The notes: a model not told the origin generated them from the sequence alone. Positions 32,863 to 41,825 are shown, numbered from the stretch's first letter. The stretch: 63,661 nt of DNA from Cytophagaceae bacterium UBA7467 (GCA_002479785.1 DLPD01000030.1:13732-77392); one strand, 5' to 3'. Program-made: numbers and translations.

Positions 32863-34170
32863 TTCAGCTGTTGGAGCCGGAGCGATTTTGCCCGTAATCA
32901 TTACTTTGACCGTATCAATACGAGCATCCGTTGTCGTTAAAATTTGAAACTGGAAAGGCGCTAAGGTAATCATCTCATTTTCCTGCGGAATATCTTCATA
33001 CAAGCTGATTAACATTCCTCCTAACGTTTCGTAATCACCCTCCGGTAAATTCCACTCGTATTTTTCATTCAAATAATCAATCTCGTGACGGCCAGAAAGC
33101 ACAAAGGTAGTCTCATCGATTTGCTTCTCAATCCAGTCCTCGGAATCATCGTATTCATCTTGAATCTCCCCAAAAATCTGTTCCATCACATCCTCCATAC
33201 TCACTAAACCGCTGGTAGAACCGAACTCGTCCACGACTAATGCGAGCGATTTACGCTCTTTAGAGAACTTAATCATTAAATCATTCGCCGGCATCGCTTC
33301 TGGAACAATGGGAATACTGGTCAAAATGGATTGCAAGTCTTTAGGCTTTTTGAATAGAGCCAATGAATGGCAGTAGCCGACTACCTCCTCTAAGGTCTCC
33401 TTATAAACCAATACTTTCGAGTGGCCACTTTCTAAAAACACTTCTTTCAGTTTCTCTATCCCATCTTCGATATCAATCGCCGTAATCTCCGTTCTAGGGA
33501 TCATACAATCACGTACCTTCACCTGCTTAAATTCAAGCGCATTGTGGAAGATTTTGTGGTCCACTTCTGCTTCTTGTTCGGTGGATACTTTACGGTTTAA
33601 GTTTTGGAGGTAATGGTTTAAATCCGTTAACCCGAAGGCCGGCTTCTCCTCCGAATAAGTTAATCGAAGGACTTTAGTAATGAACCATTTAGAAAGACCT
33701 ACGGTCACCCAAACTAAAGGGAACATCAAGGTATAAATCACCCAGATGGGAATGGCTAAAAACTCTAAAATGGCATCCGGGTTGATTAAGAAGACGCTTT
33801 TGGGCGTAAACTCAGACGTCATCAAGATGAGAATAGTCGCAATAATGGTCGCAAGCAGACGGGCCAAAATCTCATTAATAGCTAAGAAATGCAACACAAC
33901 GTGGTGCAAAAATTCTTCCATAAAAATACCGTAGGCCACCAGCGATAGGGTATTTCCAATAAGCATCGTGCCGATGAAACGGGAGGGATACTGATTAAAG
34001 TTTGCGATGATTTTAGCACTTAAAATGTCTTGCTTTGCCTTGAGCTCGAAGTACAATTTATTCGAGGAGACAAAGGCCATTTCGACACCAGAAAAGAAGG
34101 CAGAAAAAACCATCGAGGCGATGATGCCAATGATTTGGGTAGTATCCAAACTGATATTACTTGGTTCCAT
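32851..34170 (-). CDS. gldE: GldE-like CNNM/CBS/CorC-domain membrane protein
   Basis: A 439-residue membrane protein. The N-terminal CNNM domain has four hydrophobic segments (about 8-170, 'FSAFFSGVEMAFVSSNKL'). A CBS pair follows (about 195-330, 'VRDCMIPRTEITAIDIED' and 'SLALVVDEFGSTSGLVSMEDVMEQIFGEI'), and a CorC/HlyC transporter-associated domain closes the protein (about 345-430, 'GDYETLGGMLISLYEDIP'). CNNM/CorC proteins are linked to Mg2+ export; the Bacteroidota version is called GldE and is needed for gliding, though its role there is unclear. The ATG at 34170 lies inside the end of the upstream 72-residue ORF, so translation is coupled. Confidence 0.83.
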   Translation of the reverse strand: MEPSNISLDTTQIIGIIASMVFSAFFSGVEMAFVSSNKLYFELKAKQDILSAKIIANFNQYPSRFIGTMLIGNTLSLVAYGIFMEEFLHHVVLHFLAINEILARLLATIIATILILMTSEFTPKSVFLINPDAILEFLAIPIWVIYTLMFPLVWVTVGLSKWFITKVLRLTYSEEKPAFGLTDLNHYLQNLNRKVSTEQEAEVDHKIFHNALEFKQVKVRDCMIPRTEITAIDIEDGIEKLKEVFLESGHSKVLVYKETLEEVVGYCHSLALFKKPKDLQSILTSIPIVPEAMPANDLMIKFSKERKSLALVVDEFGSTSGLVSMEDVMEQIFGEIQDEYDDSEDWIEKQIDETTFVLSGRHEIDYLNEKYEWNLPEGDYETLGGMLISLYEDIPQENEMITLAPFQFQILTTTDARIDTVKVMITGKIAPAPTAELLH

Positions 34171-34375
34171 CTTTTTCTTTTTTGATCCGTTCGTTCTTCG
34201 CGAATTGGTAATAGAATAAACAGCCCACCCCATACATTAACCACCCGTAATGGTAGAAAATCTCTCCCCAAAACTGTCCCTTCACCTCCGCGGGCGTAGG
34301 GCTATTCAAATCGATAATCCAAATGAGGATGAAACCGATGGCTGCAGCTAAACTTAAGATCTCTTTCTTTCCCAT
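34157..34375 (-). CDS. Small two-helix membrane protein between ccmF and gldE
   Basis: A 72-residue protein with two hydrophobic segments (about 7-21 and 41-58) and a lysine-rich C-terminal tail. The start follows the ccmF stop by one base (TAA-T-ATG), and its last 14 bases overlap the gldE start. Both junctions are of the tight kind seen within operons, which supports a real gene. I do not recognise a family. By position it could be an accessory subunit of cytochrome c maturation or simply a linker between the ccm genes and gldE. Confidence 0.72.
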   Translation of the reverse strand: MGKKEILSLAAAIGFILIWIIDLNSPTPAEVKGQFWGEIFYHYGWLMYGVGCLFYYQFAKNERIKKEKDGTK

Positions 34376-34376
34376 A

Positions 34377-36926
34377 TTATGCTACACTTGCAGGTTTTAA
34401 ACGGCGATAGGTCGCAATAAATAAACCGATGAAAATCAAGATAGATCCTATCCAAACTAAATTAATATAAGGTTTCTCTAAAGCTTTTACCACAATTAAT
34501 TCCTGTTGAGTCGTATTCCATGCAAAGCCAAATTCCTGGGCTTGCGGGTTAATACCCGTAAATTTAATTTTAATTCCGGTTTCCTCACTCTCAAAAGCGG
34601 GCATTGCTACCATTCCGCCCTTAATCACGAAGATAGGGCTAAGGGTAAATTGCTGTGAATTTTTGCCTAGTACTTGGAAGTTTGCTTGAACCGCCGCGTC
34701 GTTTGCACCTAACTCTACTCCATCCACATTTGTCACTCGTGTCACATCCTTTAAGATGGCTACGAAGTCGTTGATGAAGAGTGTGTCACCTATGGTGACG
34801 GTTTGGGCTTCGGTTTGAGACCATTGTTTTTCTGAGCCCGCCTCTGCCGCTAAGCGAGGGTCTAAAGAAACATAGGTATAAATATCATGGTTCCAGGCGT
34901 GTTTTACGTCTGGCGAAATCGCCGTTCCCATTTTAGGGTTTACTTGCCATCTTGGGAAGAGCGAAACCGCTTTCCCTTCCTCGTTTTTGAATTCTAATTC
35001 GTAATAGGTGTTCTCTGGTTCTACCGTAACGGTGTCGCCTTTGCTAGCTATTTTCTCGCCATCGCGCACGATGTCTTTTAAAGCTACTGCGTGGAAGTCT
35101 CCTTCAATAATCTCGAAATCATTTTTATTGAAATAGCCTTTGTGTCCACGCACCTCGATGCGGCGTCCTTTGTAGGTCACTAAGTAATCCTGCATTTGGG
35201 CTCCTTGACCTAGCCAAAGCGGTAAGTTTTCCTTGTTTTCCTTATTGTTATCTTTTGTGAATTCTTCTACTTTCGTGCTGATCGCGAAGCCGGAACGGTT
35301 CAATGAAACGACTTTAGAATAACCCGCGGAGAATAAAATTCCGATTAACATAATGGCTAGTCCCACGTGTGCCAGGGCTCCACCCACTAAGGAGAATTTC
35401 TCGCGAATAAGGAACCATAAGATTTTGAAGTTCGCCAAAACTGCGAACAAACTACTCCACAATAATGCGATGTACGAAAGCGTGTAAATCTTACCAATGT
35501 TAATGAAGACCACACTCAATAGAGTAGCCGCTAAAGCTGGACTTAATAGCGGTTTGAAAGTGGTGCTTTGTTTAATTTTCCCCCACCATACATATTGGCC
35601 GATACCACTTAAGATGGCCACTGCTAAGAAAATCCAAATTTGGATTTTACTGTAGTGTTCCGCTTGGTCTGCTGGTAAGGCGATGTTAGATAGAATGCCA
35701 AAAGCCTCCGCGATTTTATTATAAACTGGAATCGAAGTCGTAAAAGTTAATTGGAAAGCCGACAATCCTAATACGGCCGCACCTACGAAAACCCAAAACT
35801 CGCGGTTATAGGTACCTAATTCTTTTTGGTCTTTAGGTAAATCCTTCCAACGGTACACTGACATCGCAACCGCCACTACAAGAAAGGTTCCCATGTACAA
35901 TAATAGTTGCCCAGAAAGGCCTAAATCCGTAAAGGAGTGCACAGACGCATTTCCTAAGATTCCAGAACGATTCAAGAAGGTCGAATACAAGACCAAAATG
36001 AAGGTTGAAATCACTAAAATAATCGAAGTCTTTAAGGCAGAACTTGACGTTTTATGTGCAATCATCGTGTGGATAGCACCTAGTAAAACTAGCCAAGGAA
36101 CAAACGAGGCATTTTCTACCGGATCCCAGTTCCAATACCCTCCAAAGTTCAAGGTCTCATAAGCCCAATAAGCGCCCATCATAATGCCAATCCCTAATAC
36201 TCCCGCACTAAAAAGAGCCCAAGGCAATGCCGGCATTACCCATTCTGTCAATTTCTTTTTCCACAATCCCGCAATCAAATAGGCGAACGGAACCAATGTT
36301 AAGGCAAAACCCAAGAACAAGGTAGGGGGGTGAATCACCATCCAATAGTTTTGAAGTAATGGATTCAATCCACGGCCGTCTTTAGGGACAAAGTTCGGCT
36401 GCATGCTCCAAACCGGAAGATCCGGCTGCGCCTCGCGCAATAATAAGAAAGGAGAAGAACCCACTTTCAAATCGATCCAAGGAATAATGACCCCTAAAAT
36501 CATCGAAGTTAAAAAGGTCTGGACCAACGCAAAAACCGTCATCACAGGCGACTCCCATTTCGGGTTTTTGACCATTAATAATAGTCCTAAAACCGCTTGC
36601 CAAAAGATCCACAATAAAAACGAGCCCTCTTGCCCCTCCCAATAACAGGAGATCATGAACATCGTAGGTAATTGCAACGAGGAGTGTGTAAACGCGTAAT
36701 GGTATTCGAAATAATGGTTGTAGATGATCACGAAGAGACTCGCTGCCACCACAATGACAGAAATGAAATGCAGCCCGAATAAAACGCGTGCCGTCATTTT
36801 CCAATCATTCTCTAATTCACTTGCCGCTTGCGTCGATTTGAAATACGCAAAAGTGGCTAGCAGTGCTGTAACGAATGAAATGATGACAAATAAATGCCCT
36901 ATCGAACCGATGGTTTCGTGTATCAT
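34377..36926 (-). CDS. ccmF: Cytochrome c maturation heme lyase component CcmF
   Basis: An 849-residue multi-helix inner-membrane protein, the heme-lyase component that transfers heme from CcmE to apocytochrome. The tryptophan-rich WWD-type motif is present as 'GGYWNWDPVENASFVPW' (about 250-266), preceded by 'MMGAYWAYETL'. Other landmarks are 'VIHPPTLFLGFALTLVPFAY' and 'GGALAHVGLAIMLIGILFSAGY'. A large periplasmic domain lies near the C-terminus (about 540-810), with a final membrane helix. It is longer than the roughly 650-residue E. coli protein, mostly because of that domain. It lies directly after ccmE. No ccmH follows; the operon goes on into a small unknown gene and gldE. Confidence 0.92.
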   Translation of the reverse strand: MIHETIGSIGHLFVIISFVTALLATFAYFKSTQAASELENDWKMTARVLFGLHFISVIVVAASLFVIIYNHYFEYHYAFTHSSLQLPTMFMISCYWEGQEGSFLLWIFWQAVLGLLLMVKNPKWESPVMTVFALVQTFLTSMILGVIIPWIDLKVGSSPFLLLREAQPDLPVWSMQPNFVPKDGRGLNPLLQNYWMVIHPPTLFLGFALTLVPFAYLIAGLWKKKLTEWVMPALPWALFSAGVLGIGIMMGAYWAYETLNFGGYWNWDPVENASFVPWLVLLGAIHTMIAHKTSSSALKTSIILVISTFILVLYSTFLNRSGILGNASVHSFTDLGLSGQLLLYMGTFLVVAVAMSVYRWKDLPKDQKELGTYNREFWVFVGAAVLGLSAFQLTFTTSIPVYNKIAEAFGILSNIALPADQAEHYSKIQIWIFLAVAILSGIGQYVWWGKIKQSTTFKPLLSPALAATLLSVVFINIGKIYTLSYIALLWSSLFAVLANFKILWFLIREKFSLVGGALAHVGLAIMLIGILFSAGYSKVVSLNRSGFAISTKVEEFTKDNNKENKENLPLWLGQGAQMQDYLVTYKGRRIEVRGHKGYFNKNDFEIIEGDFHAVALKDIVRDGEKIASKGDTVTVEPENTYYELEFKNEEGKAVSLFPRWQVNPKMGTAISPDVKHAWNHDIYTYVSLDPRLAAEAGSEKQWSQTEAQTVTIGDTLFINDFVAILKDVTRVTNVDGVELGANDAAVQANFQVLGKNSQQFTLSPIFVIKGGMVAMPAFESEETGIKIKFTGINPQAQEFGFAWNTTQQELIVVKALEKPYINLVWIGSILIFIGLFIATYRRLKPASVA

Positions 36927-36928
36927 AT

Positions 36929-37372
36929 TTATTTTTTAGCTTCAAATGAAGCACTTGAGTCTGCTGAAATTTTCCCCTCTTGGTACTTAGAAGGGCACTT
37001 TAATAATATTTTATCGCAATAGAAGACTTTATCTGAATGCATACTGCCCACTAAAACAATCTTCTCTGATTTTTCAAAATCTTGAGGTTTCGGCGCGGCA
37101 TAAACTACCTCGTTTTCCCGACCTAAACTGTCTTGTACTAAAAATTCTAAGCGATTCGCATCCAAGGCTGGGTTGTAGTTTAAACCCACGATTTGGCCTG
37201 CTGCATCTTTTTTTAAGGTGCCTACTACGTGTACTTTCTGATTCGGGTCCTGCTGCGAAATACGTTCCGCCTCATCAAAACCCACATAGGTACTTGCATC
37301 GCCTGTCGTTATCAAAATGATTCCGATGGCCACTGCAATTAAGATCAATCCAATGATATGAGTCTTTTTCAT
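36929..37372 (-). CDS. ccmE: Heme chaperone CcmE, variant with CxxxY heme-attachment motif
   Basis: A 147-residue membrane-anchored OB-fold protein that carries heme in the periplasm. An N-terminal anchor (about 5-22) is followed by 'YVGFDEAERI' and 'KVHVVGTLKKD'. In most bacteria the heme is bound covalently through the His of an HxxxY motif near the end. Here that place holds Cys126-P-S-K-Tyr130, preceded by 'VFYCDKILLK' with another Cys at 119. This is the CxxxY form known from archaea, Desulfovibrio and some other bacteria, where it goes with the absence of CcmH. Start overlaps the end of the ccmD-like gene by four bases (ATGA). Confidence 0.9.
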   Translation of the reverse strand: MKKTHIIGLILIAVAIGIILITTGDASTYVGFDEAERISQQDPNQKVHVVGTLKKDAAGQIVGLNYNPALDANRLEFLVQDSLGRENEVVYAAPKPQDFEKSEKIVLVGSMHSDKVFYCDKILLKCPSKYQEGKISADSSASFEAKK

Positions 37373-37578
37373 TTGCTACGTTTTTCCAGATCAGCAATCT
37401 TTTTCTCTAAACGGAATAAATAGGCAAAAAGCCCGATCAAAATTACGCTCACAACGGCAATCACCACATAGATTTTTCCATCTGCACGGAACTGGTCTGC
37501 CATTTCAATATCACTCGCTTGAGCGCTTGCCGTAAAACTTAACGTTATACTTACTAAGAGTAAAAAGAATGCTTTCAT
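37369..37578 (-). CDS. CcmD-like small membrane protein
   Basis: A 69-residue protein with a possible signal peptide (1-19, ending TASAQ), a short acidic linker, one membrane helix (about 36-53) and a charged tail ('RLEKKIADLEKRSK'). The single helix with a charged tail, lying between ccmC and ccmE, fits the CcmD family, which helps release holo-CcmE from CcmABC. The start overlaps the ccmC stop (TAATG). The exported N-terminal extension is a feature of the Bacteroidota type. Confidence 0.8.
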   Translation of the reverse strand: MKAFFLLLVSITLSFTASAQASDIEMADQFRADGKIYVVIAVVSVILIGLFAYLFRLEKKIADLEKRSK

Positions 37579-38246
37579 TATAACTCGTTTTGTTGTTCTA
37601 TGTTTTTAATGCGAATACGCAATTGTGCGATCCAAAAGCCCAATAATGTCCAGCCAATGATCGCTGGGTAAAAGACCATCCTCATCCGGTTATCTAAGTC
37701 CATCTTGGAAAACGCCGGATTGCCCCCGTTGCCCGGATGTAAGGAGTCGGTCATGCGAGGTAAAATCCAAATCAAGACCATAAAAATTACGAAGGCAAAG
37801 ATGTTGTAAACGGACGAAATGCGGGCTTTCTGCATTTCATCGGGCATCGAAGAACGTACTAAGGAATAGGCGAGGTAAATCAATAAACCGATCGCTACCG
37901 AATTCAATTTAGGGTCGTTTGTCCACCAATCGCCCCACGTAAATTTCGCCCAAACGCTTCCTGTAATTAAACCTAAAATCGCAAAAACCATTCCTACCTC
38001 TACATAGGTACTTGAAATGAGATCCGATTTTAAATCAGATTTGCGTAAGTATTGAATCGAGTGGTATACCGATGTTCCTAGCAAGAAAATCATCGTGAAC
38101 CACATGGTCACGTGGAAATATAGATTGCGAATGGTCTCGTTCAGAATGGGTTGCCGAGGCACTTGTCCGTTAAAACCGGCATAGACGGTGTAGATCAATA
38201 GAATGATCGACAAAATCTTCCAATATTGGCGTTTTACTGTTTCCAT
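37578..38246 (-). CDS. ccmC: Heme exporter / heme-CcmE ligation protein CcmC
   Basis: A 222-residue inner-membrane protein with six helices. The periplasmic tryptophan-rich motif 'AKFTWGDWWTNDPKL' (about 104-118) binds heme and presents it to CcmE; histidines on both sides ('YFHVTMWF' about 43-50 and 'LHPGNGGN' about 172-179) would be axial ligands. The start overlaps the end of ccmB by 13 bases. In the variant systems with Cys-type CcmE, CcmC remains the ligation site, so the pair is expected to work together. Confidence 0.92.
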   Translation of the reverse strand: METVKRQYWKILSIILLIYTVYAGFNGQVPRQPILNETIRNLYFHVTMWFTMIFLLGTSVYHSIQYLRKSDLKSDLISSTYVEVGMVFAILGLITGSVWAKFTWGDWWTNDPKLNSVAIGLLIYLAYSLVRSSMPDEMQKARISSVYNIFAFVIFMVLIWILPRMTDSLHPGNGGNPAFSKMDLDNRMRMVFYPAIIGWTLLGFWIAQLRIRIKNIEQQNEL

Positions 38247-38902
38247 ATATAGGGGAAAAGAATCCCAGAAAATACAATAACGATGATATCTAAAGCTCCT
38301 AATATGGCGATCTCATCCCAGTTTTCAGTGAGGGATATTCCATCTAGGGCACTTTTGGACAATTTCAATAATAATAAAAGTAAAGGAATAATGAGCGGAA
38401 AGCTCATGACAGCCATTAAGGTGGCTGAATTTTCTCCTTGAGCTGCAATTCCTGCCACTAAAGAAAGCGTCGAAGCAAACCCAATTGCCCCTAAAATCAG
38501 TGAAATAAGGTAAAGGGGCATATTTCCTACGGGATTTCCCATTACCCAAGAATAAAAGAAAATGCCGATCAAGGAAACGCCCAGCATCACTAGGGTGTTG
38601 TAAATGATTTTGCTGAAAATCACTGATTCAGGCTTGGCAAACGTATAATAGAAGATATTTCGGTTAGCCGATTCTTGGGTAAAACTCTTTCCTACTGCGT
38701 TTACCGCTGAGAATAAGAGGATAATCCAAAACAGCGTATTCCACATAATCGGATGGATGGATTGTTGCTTGGCTTTGAACGATAAATAGCAGATGAAAAT
38801 AGTCGCGGCAAGATATAGCACTAGCCCGTGGATCGCATACTTATTGCGCCATTCTAATTGCATTTCTTTGCGAATCAACACGAAAATTTCTGTTAATGCC
38901 AT
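38234..38902 (-). CDS. ccmB: Heme exporter membrane subunit CcmB
   Basis: A 222-residue, six-helix membrane protein, the permease-like subunit that with the ATPase CcmA releases holo-CcmE. Typical stretches are 'LIRKEMQLEWRNKYAI' at the start, 'FTQESANRNIFYYTFAKP' and 'GENSATLMAVMSFPLIIPLLL'. I chose ATG 38902, which gives the usual family start; the frame is open to 38941, but that part is unconserved. It is the first gene of the leftward ccm run. The partner ccmA, often just upstream of ccmB, is not present; the next gene is the divergent feoA. Confidence 0.88.
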   Translation of the reverse strand: MALTEIFVLIRKEMQLEWRNKYAIHGLVLYLAATIFICYLSFKAKQQSIHPIMWNTLFWIILLFSAVNAVGKSFTQESANRNIFYYTFAKPESVIFSKIIYNTLVMLGVSLIGIFFYSWVMGNPVGNMPLYLISLILGAIGFASTLSLVAGIAAQGENSATLMAVMSFPLIIPLLLLLLKLSKSALDGISLTENWDEIAILGALDIIVIVFSGILFPYIWKQ

Positions 38903-38963
38903 GAACCTGCAATTTACGACAGAAAAAACTATTTGTATCATTTTTTAGCTCAGAAATACTTAG

Positions 38964-38971
38964 TACATTTG
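38964..38971 (+). promoter_or_regulatory. -7 promoter box of feoAB
   Basis: TACATTTG matches TAnnTTTG, 33 bases before the feoA ATG at 39004. I could not make out a Fur box with confidence. Confidence 0.5.
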
Positions 38972-39003
38972 TGTCTAATTTTGAATTATTCTAAATAGTG
39001 AGC

Positions 39004-39231
39004 ATGGCAAATTTGGCCGACTTGAAGATTGGTGAAAAGGGTGAGATTGTGGGCTTCACGGACGAATTGCTTTCGTTAAAGCTATTGGAAATGGGATGTT
39101 TGCCAGGAACGGAGGTTGTTTTGACCCATCTGGCACCATTCGGCGACCCCATCGCCATTCGTGTTTCGGGCTCTTATACCCTGTCTATGCGGAGAGAAGA
39201 AGCGGAAACGATGCTGATTAAACGAACATAA
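39004..39231 (+). CDS. feoA: Ferrous iron transport protein FeoA
   Basis: A 75-residue SH3-like protein of the FeoA family, with 'LKIGEKGEIVGF', 'LLEMGCLPGTEVVLTHLAPFGDP' and 'YTLSMRREEAETMLI'. FeoA is a small cytoplasmic partner of the FeoB channel. I prefer ATG 39004 over GTG 38998. The feoB frame starts 3 bases after its stop, so both are one transcript. Confidence 0.93.
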   Translation: MANLADLKIGEKGEIVGFTDELLSLKLLEMGCLPGTEVVLTHLAPFGDPIAIRVSGSYTLSMRREEAETMLIKRT

Positions 39232-39234
39232 ATT

Positions 39235-41361
39235 TTGGCAAAAACACCTAAAATAGCGCTGATTGGTAATCCCAATGCAGGAAAATCCTCTCTTTTCAAT
39301 TCTTTAACGGGATTGAATCAGAAGACAGGTAATTTTCCTGGGGTGACCATGGAGAAGCTGACGGGCATTTGGGAGCTAGAACCGAAACGTCCGGTGGAAA
39401 TTTTAGATTTGCCAGGTATCTACAGTATTTATCCGAAGTCGATCGACGAAGAATTAGTCATCAATATTTTAGGCGACCCTACCCATCCCGATTTTCCGGA
39501 TATGGCAATTGTGGTGGCGGATGCGTCTAACTTAAAACGAAATTTGTTGCTCTTTTCGCAGGTTCGTGACTTAGGGATTCCTACGGTTTTGGCCTTGAAT
39601 ATGATTGACGTAGCAGAGAATGAGGGGTACGTCATTAATTCAATCAAACTCGCACGGGAATTAAATGTCGAGGTGGCGGAAGTGAATGCTAAAAAAGGGA
39701 TTGGGCTAAATGGTCTGAAACTAGCAGTCGTGAAAACCTTAGCTAATCGGTATGCCTCGAATGATGCACTTCCCTTACCTGTTTCAGAGGAAGTAATCCA
39801 AGATGTTCAAGCGGCTTTTGGCGAAGGGGAGACTTATCGTTCACTTTTGTGGTTGATGGAACATGATCGGATGAAAATGTTCTCGACACAGCAACGGGAA
39901 ACCTTTGATGCGATTCAAAACAAGCATCATTTTTCATCCAAAAAATACCAATCAGAAGAAACCGTTAAGCGTTACGAACAAATTACCGAGGTGGTAGATC
40001 GTTGTGTGATTAATTTAAATCGCCAATGGGATGCGGCTCCAGTGCGCACCTGGACAGACCGATTAGATAAATTCTTTTTGCATCCGGTAGGAGGATATGT
40101 ATTCTTTTTAGCGATCCTTTTCGTGATGTTCCAAGCGGTATTTACCTGGGCGACCTACCCAATGGACCTTATTGATGGCGGGGTCGCCTCTTTAAATGAG
40201 TGGTTGAAAGGGGTATTACCTAATTCCGCGATTACCGCCTTGCTGACGGATGGTTTGATCGCCGGTATTGGTGGGGTGCTCATTTTTATCCCGCAAATCG
40301 CCTTTTTGTTTTTATTTATCTCCCTTCTAGAGGAAACGGGTTATATGTCGCGCGTCATGTTCATTATGGACAAGTTAATGCGCCGTTTTGGCTTAAATGG
40401 CAAGTCTGTCGTGCCTCTGATTTCAGGTGTTGCCTGTGCCGTTCCTGCGATCATGAGTACGCGTTCGATTGGTTCTTGGAAGGATCGTTTGATCACTATA
40501 TTGGTGACGCCATTGATGTCTTGTTCGGCGCGTTTACCTATTTACACGGTGCTGATTGCGTTGGTGGTACCAGAAAATAAAGCCTTGTTCGGTTTATTTA
40601 ATTTGCAAGGAGTAGCCTTATTCGGACTTTATTTGCTAGGCTTTTTTATGGCATTGGTCTCTGCTTGGGTTATGAAGGTGATTTTACAGGCCAAAGAAAA
40701 GAGTTATTTTATCATGGAACTGCCTACCTACAAGGGGCCGCGGTTCAAACATGTGGCTTTGACCATCTGGAATTCGGTGAATGCTTTTGTGTTTGAAGCG
40801 GGTAAAATTATCGTTGCTATTTCCATCGTTTTATGGGTGTTAGCAAGTTATGGGCCTGGTGACAAGATTGCACAATCAGAAGCTCGGGTTCGCCAGGAAA
40901 ATCCAAGCTTGCAAGGAGTCAAATTGCAAAATAAGATTGCTGCTGAGAAATTAGAGAATTCGTATGCAGGGCATTTTGGGCATTTTGTAGAGCCCGTTAT
41001 TCGTCCTTTAGGCTATGATTGGAAAATCGGAATTGCCTTGATAACTTCATTTGCAGCGCGTGAAGTGTTCGTAGGAACCATGTCAACCATTTATAGTATG
41101 GGAGGCGAAGTAGATGATGAAAATGCAACGATTAAGAATCGGATGCGGGCAGAAATCAATCCAGACACGGGTAAACCCATGTACGATGCGGCCTTGGGAT
41201 TTTCTTTGTTGATATTCTATGCATTCGCGATGCAATGTATGAGTACACTCGCGACGACCTACCGGGAAACGAAGTCCTGGAAATATCCGTTGATTCAGTT
41301 TGGCTATATGACGGCTTTGGCCTATTTATCAGCCTTCGCCGTCTACCAATTATTGTCTTAG
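39235..41361 (+). CDS. feoB: Ferrous iron transport protein FeoB, TTG start
   Basis: A 708-residue inner-membrane Fe2+ transporter with an N-terminal G-protein domain. G1 is 'GNPNAGKSSLFNSLTG' (about 11-26), G3 is 'DLPGIYS', and G4 reads 'ALNMIDVAEN'. The membrane part contains the two Gate motifs, including 'PLISGVACAVPAIMSTRS' and 'PLMSCSARLPIYTVLI', with the conserved cysteines. The only start codon that keeps the G1 motif near the N-terminus is TTG at 39235; no ATG is available. The stop shares four bases (TTAG) with that of the convergent thioesterase gene. Confidence 0.95.
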   Translation: MAKTPKIALIGNPNAGKSSLFNSLTGLNQKTGNFPGVTMEKLTGIWELEPKRPVEILDLPGIYSIYPKSIDEELVINILGDPTHPDFPDMAIVVADASNLKRNLLLFSQVRDLGIPTVLALNMIDVAENEGYVINSIKLARELNVEVAEVNAKKGIGLNGLKLAVVKTLANRYASNDALPLPVSEEVIQDVQAAFGEGETYRSLLWLMEHDRMKMFSTQQRETFDAIQNKHHFSSKKYQSEETVKRYEQITEVVDRCVINLNRQWDAAPVRTWTDRLDKFFLHPVGGYVFFLAILFVMFQAVFTWATYPMDLIDGGVASLNEWLKGVLPNSAITALLTDGLIAGIGGVLIFIPQIAFLFLFISLLEETGYMSRVMFIMDKLMRRFGLNGKSVVPLISGVACAVPAIMSTRSIGSWKDRLITILVTPLMSCSARLPIYTVLIALVVPENKALFGLFNLQGVALFGLYLLGFFMALVSAWVMKVILQAKEKSYFIMELPTYKGPRFKHVALTIWNSVNAFVFEAGKIIVAISIVLWVLASYGPGDKIAQSEARVRQENPSLQGVKLQNKIAAEKLENSYAGHFGHFVEPVIRPLGYDWKIGIALITSFAAREVFVGTMSTIYSMGGEVDDENATIKNRMRAEINPDTGKPMYDAALGFSLLIFYAFAMQCMSTLATTYRETKSWKYPLIQFGYMTALAYLSAFAVYQLLS

Positions 41362-41807
41362 AAAGAGAAAGGAATAGAAGTTGCCGCCAGGTTACTAACC
41401 CCTTTTGCGAGTAATTTCCCCTCTGCATTATGTAACTTCGCTTCTACGTTTGCGATTTTCTTTCCTACGCGGTGAATTTCCGTCGTAACGGTAATTTTTT
41501 CATTCGCTTTCGCGCCGAAAAGGAAGTCGATGTACAAATTGATAGTCACATACAGGTGATCAATTTTTGCCGTAATTAACGTCATTCCCATCATTTCGTC
41601 TAACATCGCTGAAATTACTCCACCGTGGATCACTCCGGCGTGGTTCAAAAAATCTGGACGTACGACAAATTCAGCAGTTAATTTACCTGCTTCTGCTTTT
41701 ACTAAGGTTCCATCAAGCCATTTTCCAATGGGAGCTGGATTACCGTCAGCAATTTTTTTATTCAGATTTTGATTAAGATAGGCTAATACTTGTTCGTTTG
41801 GTTCCAT
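41358..41807 (-). CDS. PaaI-like hotdog thioesterase
   Basis: A 149-residue hotdog-fold protein. The active-site helix region reads 'FLNHAGVIHGGVISAMLDEMMGMT', with the HGG motif and the following acidic residue of PaaI-type acyl-CoA thioesterases, then 'YINFLFGAKANEKITVTTEI'-like strands. The acyl substrate is unknown. It is 18 bp downstream of the DUF2147 gene on the same strand and ends in a four-base overlap with feoB. Its sequence differs clearly from the menI-like hotdog protein at 31355. Confidence 0.82.
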   Translation of the reverse strand: MEPNEQVLAYLNQNLNKKIADGNPAPIGKWLDGTLVKAEAGKLTAEFVVRPDFLNHAGVIHGGVISAMLDEMMGMTLITAKIDHLYVTINLYIDFLFGAKANEKITVTTEIHRVGKKIANVEAKLHNAEGKLLAKGVSNLAATSIPFSF

Positions 41808-41825
41808 TTTAGGCGGTTTGTTTAA

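Noticed and set aside
36382..36804. 140-codon frame overlapping the 5' end of ccmF on the same strand
   Set aside because: It runs in another frame through the conserved membrane part of ccmF, with a composition unlike a real protein and no upstream signals.
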